Below, in pieces: positions 50,794 through 60,538 of a DNA stretch of 64,000 nt. A model generated the notes under the pieces. The model was not told the DNA's origin, did not search any database, and saw only the letters and a list, made by a program, of their open reading frames with translations. The stretch comes from Solitalea longa (GTDB taxonomy: Bacteria; Bacteroidota; Bacteroidia; Sphingobacteriales; Sphingobacteriaceae), in NCBI RefSeq assembly GCF_002920915.1, contig NZ_PQVF01000003.1, positions 1 to 64,000 of the forward strand, read 5' to 3'. A program made the translations under genes and the position numbers. Numbering within the stretch: position 1 is the stretch's first letter; each line of letters begins with the position of its first letter.

Positions 50794-51210
50794 ATGTGGA
50801 TCTTCTATGCAATATTATCCGCTTTGTTCGCTTCGCTTACGGCAATATTTGCCAAGCTGGGGATTGCTAATGTGAATTCAAATCTGGCAACTGCGATCAG
50901 AACTATTGTGGTTTTAATTATGATATGGTTGATCGTTTTTACAAGGGGTGAGGCTAAGGGGATCAATATGATTTCAAAGCAGAACCTGTTTTTTCTTATT
51001 GTTTCCGGAGTAACAACGGGTTTGTCATGGGTGTTTTACTTTAAAGCACTGCAAATTGGCAATGTTTCGCAGGTTTCAATTATTGATAAATCGAGTTTAG
51101 CCTTGACCATTCTGTTAGCAGCATTATTCTTAGGAGAGACCTTAACCCTTAAAACTATAATTGGGGCGGCATTAATTATTGCCGGAACAGTGGTAATCGT
51201 TTTTAAATAG
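50794..51210 (+). CDS. half-size EamA/DMT transporter
   Basis: Inner-membrane protein of 138 residues with about five spans, covering only one EamA domain; full DMT exporters have two. The start MWIFYAILSALFASLTAIFAKLG and the end ALFLGETLTLKTIIGAALIIAGTVVIVFK are typical of EamA. The ATG at 50794 is preferred over an upstream in-frame TTG that would add 22 residues. It probably works as a homodimer to export a small metabolite; substrate unknown. Confidence 0.82.
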   Translation: MWIFYAILSALFASLTAIFAKLGIANVNSNLATAIRTIVVLIMIWLIVFTRGEAKGINMISKQNLFFLIVSGVTTGLSWVFYFKALQIGNVSQVSIIDKSSLALTILLAALFLGETLTLKTIIGAALIIAGTVVIVFK

Positions 51211-51230
51211 ATAAATGCTTATGATTTGAA

Positions 51231-51953
51231 TTAATTCAACTTATAAATTACTGGTAGTACAAATTGAAAATTAACGTATTCTCCATCGTGAATACCTGGT
51301 TCCCAATTAGGTAATGAGTTTACCACTCGAAGCGCTTCATTATCCAACTCATTATTTATTCCTTGTTTGATATAAGCTCCTGTTATCAATCCTGTAGGGT
51401 TAATCGTAAATCGAACCATTACCTTTCCCTCAATTCCTTTTTTACGAGATGAAGAAGGATATTTTAAATTTCGCTGCAAATAACTCGTTAAAGAATAGAT
51501 GCCTCCCGGAAACTGTGGACGTTTGTGAAATAAGGTATGTGCTTTTTCCACTCCCAATGAATCATAACAACGACCTTCAATAAGGGAGTCTATTTTGTAA
51601 ACATCCTTGCGTTTCAATTGACCATTTTTATAATAGGTAGTTACTTCACCATCTAATTGATTTTCTTTATAGCTTACCGCTTCTTTAAGTTGGCCGCTGT
51701 TAAACCAATATTTTGATACACCAGATAAAGTCATCTTTTTTAAATTGGAAAATGACTCTTCCGATCTTGGTTTTCCATCAATACTACATATTTTCTTTAT
51801 TCCGGCAATTGAATCAGTCATGGTAATCTCCATTTTGTAGGTTGCTAATGACTGGTCCTTAACTTCATTGTAGTTAATGTCTAAGTAGGTAATCTGGCCG
51901 TGAGCGTTTAGGCTAATAAGTAAAACCGCAAGTATCCCCAAGAGCTTGTTCAT
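51231..51953 (-). CDS. TonB C-terminal domain protein with MORN-like repeats
   Basis: Exported protein of 240 residues with a signal peptide (1 to about 19, LNAHGQ). Middle part holds YwqK/MORN-like repeats (KYWFNSGQLKEAVSYKENQLDGEVTTYYKNGQLKRKDVY). The C-terminal about 90 residues are a TonB C-terminal domain (FPGGIYSLTSYLQRNLKYPSSSRKKGIEGKVMVRFTINPTGLI ... VVNSLPNWEPG). It has no N-terminal membrane anchor or proline-rich spacer, so it is not a classic energy transducer; a periplasmic binding role is likelier. Confidence 0.83.
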   Translation of the reverse strand: MNKLLGILAVLLISLNAHGQITYLDINYNEVKDQSLATYKMEITMTDSIAGIKKICSIDGKPRSEESFSNLKKMTLSGVSKYWFNSGQLKEAVSYKENQLDGEVTTYYKNGQLKRKDVYKIDSLIEGRCYDSLGVEKAHTLFHKRPQFPGGIYSLTSYLQRNLKYPSSSRKKGIEGKVMVRFTINPTGLITGAYIKQGINNELDNEALRVVNSLPNWEPGIHDGEYVNFQFVLPVIYKLN

Positions 51954-52032
51954 AGTAGTTAAAAATGATAAGGAAAAATATTACTAATGTTTTTCAAAAG
52001 GTTAGTTCAATTACCGAATATAGTAATTATTT

Positions 52033-52635
52033 CTAAATGTCTTTAATCAAGCTTTTTATAGCCGGATAAGTGTTTTCAATAACCATGTTAAATTGCTCTT
52101 TCTTTAACCATCTCACCTCAGCAATGTCTTCTTCAGTTTGTGGTACCAATTGTTGGTTTCCGTTGTAATTCATTGCAAACCAATAAGTTCTTTTTAAAAC
52201 CAGTTCGCCTTTTAATTTATATATATGGAAAGTGGATGGCAATTCATGGGATACTGAATTAATAGTAATGCCGCATTCTTCTTCTACCTCACGAACGGCA
52301 CATTCAATAATTGATTCTTTTTTTTCGAGTTTACCTTTTGGCAAATCCCATTTATTTAACCGATAAATGAATAAATATTCTTCATTTTTATTTTTAACCA
52401 AGCCTCCGGCAGCTTCTATATAGCAGAGTTTTTCCATTAAATTTTTCAAGGCCTTTTCCGGAGAATCAGATTTTAATACTAGTGATTGAGTGGATTTTTC
52501 CTCTAAAATTTTTTCTATCTCTTTGGTTATATTATCTTCATTTACAGAAAATAATATTGTATCTTTTGGTAAATCATCGGGTTGAATAAGAAAAAGGGGT
52601 GTGTCCTTAATATAAATTATATACCTTTGCGCCAT
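52033..52635 (-). CDS. Nudix hydrolase
   Basis: Protein of 200 residues. Residues about 1-70 are an extra N-terminal part; the Nudix domain starts at about YIEAAGGLVKNKNEEYLFIYR. The Nudix box is complete: GKLEKKESIIECAVREVEEECGI (G-x5-E-x7-REVxEExGI). It hydrolyses a nucleoside diphosphate linked to another group; substrate not known. The ATG (52635-52633) overlaps the pyrE ATG on the other strand in the shared CATG, an exceptionally tight divergent pair. Confidence 0.9.
   Translation of the reverse strand: MAQRYIIYIKDTPLFLIQPDDLPKDTILFSVNEDNITKEIEKILEEKSTQSLVLKSDSPEKALKNLMEKLCYIEAAGGLVKNKNEEYLFIYRLNKWDLPKGKLEKKESIIECAVREVEEECGITINSVSHELPSTFHIYKLKGELVLKRTYWFAMNYNGNQQLVPQTEEDIAEVRWLKKEQFNMVIENTYPAIKSLIKDI
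52622..52629 (+). promoter_or_regulatory. -7 element of pyrE
   Basis: TACCTTTG followed by CGCC and then the pyrE ATG, 4 bases after the element. The mRNA would be leaderless or nearly so. It lies inside the first codons of the Nudix gene; no good -33 is visible. Confidence 0.65.
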
Positions 52636-53275
52636 GTCTTTAAAGAATGAATCCGCTGTAAAGATTGCAGAGTTTTTACTGCAAATTAAAGCAATAAAAT
52701 TGCAACCCGATAATCCATTTACCTGGACATCGGGCTGGAAGTCGCCAATTTATTGTGATAACCGTGTGTCGTTATCACACCCAAGTGTTCGCACTTACAT
52801 CCGTCAGCAGTTAACAAGTCTCGTAAATGAAGAATTTGGTTCTGTTGGAGCCATTGCAGGTGTAGCTACTGCAGGTATTCCGCAAGGAGTGTTAGTAGCT
52901 CAAGATCTAGGGTTGCCTTTTGCATATGTTCGCTCAGAAGCTAAAAAGCACGGAATGGGCAATATGATTGAGGGTGAGTTAAAACCAGGAGAACGCGTAG
53001 TGGTGGTTGAAGATTTGATCTCAACAGGAAAAAGCTCTTTAGCTGCAGTTGAAGCATTACGTGCCGCAGGTTGCGACGTTGCCGGTTTGGTATCTATTTT
53101 TAGTTATGGTTTTGCTCAATCTGAAGAAGCATTTAAAGAAGCAAAATGTGTTTTTCATAGCTTGAGTAATTACAATGTTTTAATTGAAACGGCCATGAAG
53201 AATGGTTTCATTGCTGAGTCGCAATTAGATAACCTAAGCCAGTGGAGAGAAAACCCATCACAATGGGGACAATAA
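52634..53275 (+). CDS. pyrE: orotate phosphoribosyltransferase
   Basis: Enzyme of 213 residues turning orotate and PRPP into orotidine monophosphate in pyrimidine synthesis. Visible: PFTWTSGWKSPIYCDNR at the orotate site, VRSEAKKHGMGNMIEG, and the PRPP motif RVVVVEDLISTGKSSLAAV near residue 122. Length is usual. Start codon overlaps that of the Nudix gene by two bases. A bidirectional terminator at 53300 ends it. Confidence 0.96.
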   Translation: MSLKNESAVKIAEFLLQIKAIKLQPDNPFTWTSGWKSPIYCDNRVSLSHPSVRTYIRQQLTSLVNEEFGSVGAIAGVATAGIPQGVLVAQDLGLPFAYVRSEAKKHGMGNMIEGELKPGERVVVVEDLISTGKSSLAAVEALRAAGCDVAGLVSIFSYGFAQSEEAFKEAKCVFHSLSNYNVLIETAMKNGFIAESQLDNLSQWRENPSQWGQ

Positions 53276-53299
53276 TCGTTTTTAAATTATTTCAAGTAT

Positions 53300-53337
53300 A
53301 AAACAAGGGCCAATGATTAATCTTTGGCCCTTGTTTT
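53300..53337. terminator. bidirectional terminator between pyrE and protease
   Basis: Perfect 14-base-pair stem (53300-53313 with 53324-53337), 10-base loop, T run at the right and A-rich at the left. Serves both convergent genes. Confidence 0.93.
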
Positions 53338-53355
53338 TATAGTAAACCAACTGTT

Positions 53356-54846
53356 TTAAAGGTCAACTGCTTTTCCGGCATTTACCCTTCCGCTACCGAA
53401 ATAATCATCTTTTCCAGGTTTTCCTTTGTCATCTGCTGAGCGTTTTAAGATTGATTCAACCTGAGCTGGCGAAATATTACCATTGTATTTACCAACAATT
53501 AATGCTGCAACTCCGGCGGCATGTGGTGAGGCCATGCTTGTTCCTCCACTCCAGTACCATGAATTGTTGCCTGTGCTAAATACTAAATCGAAGGCATAGC
53601 ATGGCGCTCCAATTACCACGGTACAATTTCCGGTAACTGATGGATAAATATCTCCACCTGGTGCTGCCAGACTTACTCCTGAGGTGCCGAAATTGGTGTA
53701 GGTGGTTGGTACATCTAAGTCAGTTGCAAAATTCTTAGCCCAGCCAATAGGTGATGAAGCTGAAATGCTGATCACATGCGAGCAATTGGAAGGATAATGC
53801 TCTAGGTCTTTTGAATGGTTAAAATCAAGTGCATCATTTCCTGCGGCGGCAATTATGGTTACTCCTTTTTGATAGGCATAAGTTGTTACCCGGTTCATGG
53901 CAACTAAAAGCTGTTGAATTTCTTTCGTTTCATTAATAACACCATCAGGTGTTTTTTCTTGAAAATGATGTGGAATAAGAGCTCCAAGGCTCATGTTAAT
54001 AACATTTGCACCATTATCTGCCGCGTAAATTATTCCCTGCATCAGCCATGAAAAATCACCAGAACCTGAATCTCTTAAAACTTTAACAAGCATTAATTTG
54101 GCTTGGGGAGCCACTCCAATTACGCCAAATGCATTATCAGCAGCAGCAATTGTTCCGGCAACATGGGTTCCGTGACTAAATGGACTGGCTGAGGCGAATT
54201 CCAATGTTTCTCCCGGAACAAAATTTTGGCTAATACCAAGATTGATATTAGGAGCAAGATCCGGATGATCCAGGTCAAAACCTCCGTCTAGTACCGCAAC
54301 GGTGGCTCCATTACCTTTGTACCCTTTTGCCCAGGCCTCTTTGGCGTCAATCGCTAACATACCCCATTCCAACGGGAAGTAGAAATCATCATCTGGGGAA
54401 GGAAAACCTGTATGAGATTCAGCAACAAGTTCTTGCGAAACTACATTTTCATTAGGGTCAAACCATTGGGCCCTGATATCGTGAATTACCGCCTGTACAC
54501 CTTTGATCTTCGATGCTTTGTTGATAAAATCCGAATCATCAGAGCTGACAAAGGCAAGCCCGATCTTATTCAGCTTTCCATTAAATTTCCCTCCTGATTT
54601 TTGAATTTCACTCTCAATATTAACGGGTAAGCTATTCGTGCTTTGTGCTATTAAAATGAAATTATTGGTGAATTCATAGGCTTTAGAAGAAGTTTTGCCG
54701 GCTGTTAATGATTGTAGTTGATTGTTTTGCTTCGTGACATTAAGCGCATTTTTTTTCTGAACTTCATCTTGTTTAGAACATCCAAACAATAAGCTTGCAA
54801 CCAACATTCCGCTTAGAATGCGTTGAGAGAGAGCGTAAATTTTCAT
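53356..54846 (-). CDS. subtilisin-family (S8) lipoprotein protease
   Basis: Exported protease of 496 residues. The lipobox LLFGC puts the lipid cysteine at residue 23. An inhibitor-I9-like propeptide follows (about 50-130). The catalytic triad is visible: Asp in VAVLDGGFDLDHPDL, His in SHGTHVAGTIAA, Ser in GTSMASPHAAGVAALI, with the oxyanion Asn in AAAGNDALDF. It probably cleaves proteins at the cell surface or in the periplasm, lipid-anchored. No immunity or transport gene is adjacent. Convergent with pyrE. Confidence 0.93.
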   Translation of the reverse strand: MKIYALSQRILSGMLVASLLFGCSKQDEVQKKNALNVTKQNNQLQSLTAGKTSSKAYEFTNNFILIAQSTNSLPVNIESEIQKSGGKFNGKLNKIGLAFVSSDDSDFINKASKIKGVQAVIHDIRAQWFDPNENVVSQELVAESHTGFPSPDDDFYFPLEWGMLAIDAKEAWAKGYKGNGATVAVLDGGFDLDHPDLAPNINLGISQNFVPGETLEFASASPFSHGTHVAGTIAAADNAFGVIGVAPQAKLMLVKVLRDSGSGDFSWLMQGIIYAADNGANVINMSLGALIPHHFQEKTPDGVINETKEIQQLLVAMNRVTTYAYQKGVTIIAAAGNDALDFNHSKDLEHYPSNCSHVISISASSPIGWAKNFATDLDVPTTYTNFGTSGVSLAAPGGDIYPSVTGNCTVVIGAPCYAFDLVFSTGNNSWYWSGGTSMASPHAAGVAALIVGKYNGNISPAQVESILKRSADDKGKPGKDDYFGSGRVNAGKAVDL

Positions 54847-55120
54847 AAAGTGAATTTTTAGAGTTTATAGGTAATATTTAGGGTTTATTAGGTTATTAAA
54901 TCTACTTAATTACTTTAATAAAATAAACAGTAGAATGAATTGTTTATAAATCTTTTCAGGCTTAATATTTCATAACATCCTGAAAAAAAATCATGTTTTC
55001 AACAAATTGAACCGACAAATTGTCGCTATGGATTGGTTTTACCTGATAATTTTTCTGATTAACTTTACTATTCTTTGCTTGGTTAATTCTTTGATAAACC
55101 TTTCTCCGAGGATTTAACTT

Positions 55121-57733
55121 ATGAATTTTAACAACTTCACAATTAAAGCACAGGAAGCTGTAAATAAGGCTTCAGAGATTGCAATGGGCTTTCAACAGCA
55201 GTCTATTGAATCGGCTCATTTACTCAAAGGTATTTTGTCGGTAGATGAGAACATTGCCGCTTATCTTCTGAAAAAATTAAATGTAAATATTCAACGCCTG
55301 GAGACAGGGCTCGATGAACAAATCCAATCGTTTTCAAAAGTAACGGGTAGTGGTTTGTATTTATCAAATGATGCTACAAAGGCTTTACAAAAGGCCAATT
55401 CTTATTTAAAAGAGTTTAATGATGAATTTGTTTCAATTGAACACATTCTTTTAGGTGTGTTAAGTGGTAATGATAAAACAGCATCGTTATTAAAGGATTT
55501 AGGGGTAAACGAAAAGGACCTGAAAAAAGCCATAAACCAGCTAAGAGGAGGTAACCGTGTCACCGACCAAAATGCAGAAGCCACTTACAATGCATTAAAT
55601 AAATACGCCAAAAACCTTAATGAAATGGCGCAGCAGGGTAAACTCGATCCGGTTATTGGACGTGATGAAGAAATTCGTCGTGTGATTCAAATTTTATCGC
55701 GCCGAACTAAAAATAACCCTATTCTTATCGGGGAGCCTGGTGTGGGTAAAACAGCCATCGCCGAAGGTATCGCTCATCGTATTGTAAATGGTGATGTTCC
55801 TGAAAACCTTAAGTCTAAAACGATCTATTCACTTGATATGGGCGCCCTGATCGCTGGTGCAAAATACAAAGGAGAGTTCGAAGAGCGTTTAAAAGCAGTG
55901 GTTAAAGAGGTGCAGGGTTCCGATGGTGAGATCATCATGTTTATTGATGAGATTCACACATTGGTGGGCGCTGGAGCTTCAGAAGGAGCCATGGATGCAG
56001 CTAATATTTTAAAACCAGCCTTGGCTCGTGGTGAATTACGTTCTGTAGGAGCTACTACATTAAATGAATATCAAAAATACTTTGAAAAGGATAAAGCGCT
56101 CGAACGCCGTTTTCAAAAGGTGATGGTTGAAGAACCGTCGCGTGAAGATGCGATATCAATTTTGCGAGGTATTAAAGAACGTTACGAGTCTCATCATAAA
56201 GTTAGAATTAAAGATGAGGCCATCATTGCTTCAGTTGAACTTTCGCAACGTTATATTTCCGATCGATTTTTACCGGATAAAGCCATCGATTTAATGGATG
56301 AGGCTGCCGCAAAATTACGTTTAGAAATGGATTCGAAACCCGAAGCATTGGATGAGTTGGATCGTAAGATCATGCAGCTCGAAATTGAAAGGGAAGCCAT
56401 TAAGCGTGAGAATGATGAGCCTAAACTAGTTCGCTTGAATGAAGAAATAGCCAATTTAAGCGAACAGCGCAACGATCTGAAAGCTAAATGGCAAGGTGAA
56501 AAAGATTTGGTGGAGGAAGTTCAAACCAAAAAGAAAGACCTTGAGAGCTATAAGCTGGCTGTAGAACAAGCCAAACGTAACGGCGATTTTGCTTATGCTT
56601 CGGAACTTCAGTACGGAAAACTGCCTGAAACTGAAAAGCAAATTGAAGAGCTGAATCAAAAGCTGGATGAAATGCAGCATGGTCAGCGTATGCTTAAAGA
56701 AGAAGTTAATGCCGATGATATTGCAGGTGTGGTTGCTCGTTGGACCGGTATTCCGGTAACCAAGCTGGTAGAAAGTGAGAAGCAAAAACTGCTTCACTTG
56801 GAAGAAGAGTTGCATAAACGTGTGGCAGGACAAGAAGAAGCGATAGAAGCCGTAGCTGATGCCATCCGCAGAAGCAGGGCTGGTTTACAAGATCGAAACC
56901 GTCCAATTGGCTCTTTTATTTTTCTGGGAACCACTGGTGTGGGTAAAACTGAGCTGGCAAAAGCTTTGGCGGAGATCCTGTTTAATGATGAGCATAATAT
57001 GGTTCGAATTGATATGTCGGAATATCAGGAACGCCATGCTGTTTCCCGTTTGATTGGGGCGCCTCCTGGATACGTTGGGTACGATGAAGGCGGACAATTG
57101 ACGGAAGCCGTTCGTCGTCGTCCTTATTCGGTTATTTTGCTCGATGAAATTGAAAAGGCTCATCCGGATGTGTTTAACATTCTGTTGCAGGTGCTGGATG
57201 ATGGTCGCTTAACAGACAATAAAGGCCGGGTGGTTGATTTTAAAAACGCTATTATCATCATGACCTCAAATATTGGTTCGCAGATCATCCAGGAAAGTTT
57301 CCTTGAGATGGATGAGTTCAATAAGGACGAAGTGATTGCCCGAACTAAAAATGAGGTTTTCGAACTGATGAAGAAAAGTGTTCGTCCTGAATTTTTAAAT
57401 CGCATTGATGAGGTAGTGATGTTTACACCGCTTGGCAGAGACGAGATCGGGGAGATTGTTCGCATTCAGTTTGCCAGTGTTCAGCGCACATTGCGGGAAA
57501 TTGGAGTTGAAATGGAATCGAGCGAAGATGCACTTGATTGGCTGGCTCAATTGGGCTATGATCCGCAGTTTGGAGCACGGCCATTAAAACGTGTTATTCA
57601 AAAACGCATTTTGAATGAACTTTCAAAACAAATTTTGGCAGGTAAAGTACAAAAAGAATCAAAAATCAAACTGGATGTGTTTGATAACCAGTTTGTGTTT
57701 TACAATGCAAATGAAAACGAAACAGCTAAATAA
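55121..57733 (+). CDS. clpB: ATP-dependent disaggregase ClpB
   Basis: Hexameric AAA+ chaperone of 870 residues. Order: N domain (1 to about 145), NBD1 with Walker [14 protein letters not shown] near 204, the long coiled-coil middle domain (about 400-520; [27 protein letters not shown]), NBD2 with [14 protein letters not shown] near 603, and a C-terminal domain. There is no ClpP-binding loop, in line with ClpB. It rescues aggregated proteins with DnaK. The 274-base upstream gap has GACAAATTGTC (55014-55024), a short palindrome that might be a heat-shock operator, but weakly supported. Terminator at 57753. Confidence 0.97.
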   Translation: MNFNNFTIKAQEAVNKASEIAMGFQQQSIESAHLLKGILSVDENIAAYLLKKLNVNIQRLETGLDEQIQSFSKVTGSGLYLSNDATKALQKANSYLKEFNDEFVSIEHILLGVLSGNDKTASLLKDLGVNEKDLKKAINQLRGGNRVTDQNAEATYNALNKYAKNLNEMAQQGKLDPVIGRDEEIRRVIQILSRRTKNNPILIGEPGVGKTAIAEGIAHRIVNGDVPENLKSKTIYSLDMGALIAGAKYKGEFEERLKAVVKEVQGSDGEIIMFIDEIHTLVGAGASEGAMDAANILKPALARGELRSVGATTLNEYQKYFEKDKALERRFQKVMVEEPSREDAISILRGIKERYESHHKVRIKDEAIIASVELSQRYISDRFLPDKAIDLMDEAAAKLRLEMDSKPEALDELDRKIMQLEIEREAIKRENDEPKLVRLNEEIANLSEQRNDLKAKWQGEKDLVEEVQTKKKDLESYKLAVEQAKRNGDFAYASELQYGKLPETEKQIEELNQKLDEMQHGQRMLKEEVNADDIAGVVARWTGIPVTKLVESEKQKLLHLEEELHKRVAGQEEAIEAVADAIRRSRAGLQDRNRPIGSFIFLGTTGVGKTELAKALAEILFNDEHNMVRIDMSEYQERHAVSRLIGAPPGYVGYDEGGQLTEAVRRRPYSVILLDEIEKAHPDVFNILLQVLDDGRLTDNKGRVVDFKNAIIIMTSNIGSQIIQESFLEMDEFNKDEVIARTKNEVFELMKKSVRPEFLNRIDEVVMFTPLGRDEIGEIVRIQFASVQRTLREIGVEMESSEDALDWLAQLGYDPQFGARPLKRVIQKRILNELSKQILAGKVQKESKIKLDVFDNQFVFYNANENETAK

Positions 57734-57752
57734 TAGTTAATTGAAAAGCAAA

Positions 57753-57775
57753 AAAGTCCGGTTTATCCGGACTTT
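57753..57775. terminator. bidirectional terminator behind clpB
   Basis: AAAGTCCGG (57753-57761), loop TTTAT, CCGGACTTT (57767-57775), with A and T tracts on the outside. Between convergent clpB and the repeat protein gene. Confidence 0.9.
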
Positions 57776-57798
57776 CTACTTTTCTAAATACTTTAATC

Positions 57799-58989
57799 TT
57801 ATTCAAATGAATTCAAGCGTTGAGGAGTTTGAAGCATAATTGATTGAAAACTATCCAATATTAATTGCATTTCATCCTGAACCCGTTTAATGCGCCAAGC
57901 CTTGTACTGGTCCTTTGCTTGTCGGTTCTTTTCTTTTTCTTCGTCAATATCAGTAATCGTTTCTTCACTAATTACTTTACCATTTTGGCTTAAGGTTGAT
58001 TTTATCTTAAAGTCATAAAACCGGTATTGATAAACTTTTCCTTTCACACGCACCTCGGTTTTATAATCCATTTTAATCTTACTGGTTCGGTTTTGAGCTA
58101 GTTGATCTTCAAAAGCATTTGAACCATGGCCGCTATAGTAACCTATAGATTGGTTAATGCTATCCGGTACTGAGGTTTTAAAGGTAGGATACCGATCATT
58201 TAATGGTGCGAACCAGGTCGTAAACCATTCTTCACTATTTTTTTTCAGTAGTGATTCTTTTAAATCAGTAGAATCGGCCCCTGATATCTCAAACCAACCT
58301 TTTATCACTGGTGGTTTTTCCCCTTTGGCCAAAGCTTTTTTCGCAGAGTCGGTAGCCTTTACGTTCTTTTTGGTGGATGCTTTTTTCAGCGAATCGAGCT
58401 GTTTAGGTGATAATTTGAGATTGCCTTTTTTTGAAAGCGAATCAATTGCCTTTGTTTTTTTGGCTGTTGCTGATTTTTTACTCAGTGAATCCAAAGGTCT
58501 GCCTGCACCTTTAATAGCGGCTTTTTTGGTAGAATCACTTACAGCGACACTTTTTTTACCAGTTGATTTTTTACTTAAAGAGTCCGTTCCCTTAACCGAT
58601 TTTTTGGCTGCGGACTTTTTTAACGAATCAGTAGCTTTTACAGTTGATTTTTTTGTTAAAGAATCTACAGGTTTAACTGTTTTTTTTGCAGTGGCCTTCT
58701 TTAATGAATCTGCAGCTTTTGAACTGGGTTTTACAGCTGATTTTTTTGCTAAAGAATCTGCAGGTTTAGCTGTTTTTTTAGCAGTTGATTTTTTTACAGA
58801 ATCCTGTGTGCTCTTTACAGCAGGCTTTAAGGTTGAGTCAACAGCTTTTGCAGCTTGTTTTTTTATCGTTGTATCGACAGGTTTAGTGGTTTTCTTTACG
58901 GTTGTTTTTGTGGATGTTTTGGCTGGTGCATTCTGAGCCAAAACAGTCAATGGTAGTAAAAAAACAAAAAGGAAGAGCAGTTTTTTCAT
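57799..58989 (-). CDS. exported Lys/Ser/Asp repeat protein
   Basis: Protein of 396 residues from the ATG at 58989 (an in-frame ATG at 59016 would add nine residues ahead of the signal peptide). A signal peptide (MKKLLFLFVFLLPLTVLAQ) is followed by about 200 residues made of roughly 13 degenerate repeats of 11-16 residues with core DSLxKKSxxKK (PADSLAKKSAVK, ATDSLKKSAAKK, GTDSLSKKSTGKK, QLDSLKKASTKK). The last about 150 residues form a folded-looking domain (GWFEISGADSTDLKES..., YQYRFYDFKIKSTLSQNGK). The repeats resemble histone-H1-like tails but are sent out of the cytoplasm, so binding to an acidic envelope polymer is more likely than to the chromosome. Family unknown. Confidence 0.8.
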   Translation of the reverse strand: MKKLLFLFVFLLPLTVLAQNAPAKTSTKTTVKKTTKPVDTTIKKQAAKAVDSTLKPAVKSTQDSVKKSTAKKTAKPADSLAKKSAVKPSSKAADSLKKATAKKTVKPVDSLTKKSTVKATDSLKKSAAKKSVKGTDSLSKKSTGKKSVAVSDSTKKAAIKGAGRPLDSLSKKSATAKKTKAIDSLSKKGNLKLSPKQLDSLKKASTKKNVKATDSAKKALAKGEKPPVIKGWFEISGADSTDLKESLLKKNSEEWFTTWFAPLNDRYPTFKTSVPDSINQSIGYYSGHGSNAFEDQLAQNRTSKIKMDYKTEVRVKGKVYQYRFYDFKIKSTLSQNGKVISEETITDIDEEKEKNRQAKDQYKAWRIKRVQDEMQLILDSFQSIMLQTPQRLNSFE

Positions 58990-59085
58990 TCTATGTAGGT
59001 TCAATTTCTTGCGCAAAATAATATAAATTCTTTGATTCTACCGTTTCGTTGATCAGGGGCATTTTTCAAAATGAGGTTAATTCAA

Positions 59086-59093
59086 TATTTTTG
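59086..59093 (+). promoter_or_regulatory. -7 element of ccmB
   Basis: TATTTTTG fits TAnnTTTG and lies 18 bases before the ccmB ATG. No TTG at -33. Confidence 0.5.
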
Positions 59094-59111
59094 GCCGATT
59101 TAATTTTCTAA

Positions 59112-59771
59112 ATGACTTTATATTCCCAGGTACGATCATTAATAAAAAAAGAACTGGTGCTCGAATGGCGCTCGAAATATGCCATCAATGGAATCTTGCT
59201 CTACATTGCTTCCACCGTTTTTATCTGTTATCAATCCTTTAAAAAAGTTGAACCGGTAACCTGGAATGCCCTTTTTTGGATCATAATGTTGTTTGCAGCT
59301 ATTAATGCGGTAGCCAAAAGCTTTATGAACGAAAGCAAAGGCCGGCAACTCTATTACTATACATTGGTAAGCCCGCAAGCTATCATCATCTCTAAAATCG
59401 TTTATAACTTTTTGCTGATGATCGCTTTATCGGTAATTGCCTTGTTTTTTTATAATGTGGTTTTTGGGAATACCATAGGCGATGTACCCTTATACCTTGT
59501 GAGTGTATTGATCGGAAGTTTGAGTTTTGCCACTTCATTTACCATGATTTCGGCTATTGCCTCAAAAGCAGGCAATAATGCCACCTTAATGGCGGTGTTA
59601 AGTTTTCCGGTGGTAATTCCGGTGTTAATGGCCATTATTAAACTCTCAAAAAATGCCATGGATGGACTCGACCGATCAGTGAGTGTTGATGAAATCGTGC
59701 TTTTACTGGGCATTAATGTAATTATATCAGCCACATCTTTATTGCTCTTTCCTTATCTTTGGCGAGAATAA
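59112..59771 (+). CDS. ccmB: heme exporter membrane subunit CcmB
   Basis: Inner-membrane protein of 219 residues with six spans, starting VRSLIKKELVLEWRSKYAINGILLYI as in CcmB. With the ATPase CcmA it belongs to the ABC unit that frees holo-CcmE during cytochrome c maturation. The ccmA gene is not next to it, so CcmA must be coded elsewhere. It is followed by ccmC after a 62-base gap that holds an inverted repeat (59792-59813). Confidence 0.92.
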   Translation: MTLYSQVRSLIKKELVLEWRSKYAINGILLYIASTVFICYQSFKKVEPVTWNALFWIIMLFAAINAVAKSFMNESKGRQLYYYTLVSPQAIIISKIVYNFLLMIALSVIALFFYNVVFGNTIGDVPLYLVSVLIGSLSFATSFTMISAIASKAGNNATLMAVLSFPVVIPVLMAIIKLSKNAMDGLDRSVSVDEIVLLLGINVIISATSLLLFPYLWRE

Positions 59772-59791
59772 ATTAGTTTAATCTCTACCGG

Positions 59792-59813
59792 AAGATGACC
59801 AATGCGTCATCTT
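59792..59813. promoter_or_regulatory. inverted repeat between ccmB and ccmC
   Basis: AAGATGAC (59792-59799), 6-base loop, GTCATCTT (59806-59813): perfect 8-base arms. It ends 20 bases before the ccmC ATG. Either an mRNA hairpin or an operator. Confidence 0.45.
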
Positions 59814-59833
59814 TCATAATAAAATAATACTAT

Positions 59834-60496
59834 ATGACGAAGAATTGGTGGAAACTACTGGCCGTAGTGTTTATCATCTACACAATTATTGCAGGTTTAC
59901 TTTTTAAAGTGCCGCATTTAGCCATTCTGCATGAATCGATTCGCAATCTGTATTTTCACGTTCCGATGTGGTTTACAATGATCATGTTGTTTTTATCATC
60001 GGTGATTTACAGTGTGAAATATTTGAAAAGTGGTAATGAACAGGATGACTTAAGAGCGGTGGAAGGAGTAAACGTAGGTGTGATCTTTGGTATTTTGGGT
60101 TTATTGACCGGCTCACTTTGGGCTAAATTTACCTGGGGTACCTGGTGGACAACTGATCCGAAGTTAAACTCTGCATTAATAGCCATTCTTATTTACCTGG
60201 CGTATTTGGTTTTAAGAGGTTCGTTGGATGAAGAGCAGAAGCGTGCCCGTATCGGAGCCGTTTACAACATTTTTGCCTTTCCGGTAATGATCGTTTTGGT
60301 GTTTGTATTGCCTCGGATGACCGACTCATTGCACCCTGGAAATGGCGGAAATCCTGGTTTTGGTAGCTACGATCTTGATAGAAATATGCGTATGGTATTT
60401 TATCCGGCTTGTATCGGTTGGATATTGATCGGTTTTTGGATTAAACAGCTCCGCTTCAGAATAAGAAAAATGGAGAATTATTTCCTTTCAAAATAA
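59834..60496 (+). CDS. ccmC: heme handling protein CcmC (CcsA family)
   Basis: Inner-membrane protein of 220 residues with six spans and the tryptophan-rich WWD-type motif (GSLWAKFTWGTWWTTDPKLNSA, about residues 95-115), flanked by a conserved His in the spans (HVPMWFTMI and PRMTDSLHPG). CcmC attaches heme to CcmE. Followed by the small ccmD-like gene after 42 bases. Confidence 0.93.
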   Translation: MTKNWWKLLAVVFIIYTIIAGLLFKVPHLAILHESIRNLYFHVPMWFTMIMLFLSSVIYSVKYLKSGNEQDDLRAVEGVNVGVIFGILGLLTGSLWAKFTWGTWWTTDPKLNSALIAILIYLAYLVLRGSLDEEQKRARIGAVYNIFAFPVMIVLVFVLPRMTDSLHPGNGGNPGFGSYDLDRNMRMVFYPACIGWILIGFWIKQLRFRIRKMENYFLSK

Positions 60497-60538
60497 ATTA
60501 AAACTATTGCTCTCATCACTCTTATAAATTAAACAACA

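Noticed and set aside
55014-55024. GACAAATTGTC as a heat-shock operator for clpB
   Set aside because: Only five-base arms, about 100 bases from the ATG, and no second copy; not enough to call.
58157-58936. Open frame of 259 codons antisense to the Lys/Ser repeat gene
   Set aside because: The opposite strand has the signal peptide, start and folded C-terminal domain; this frame is only the mirror of codon-biased repeats.
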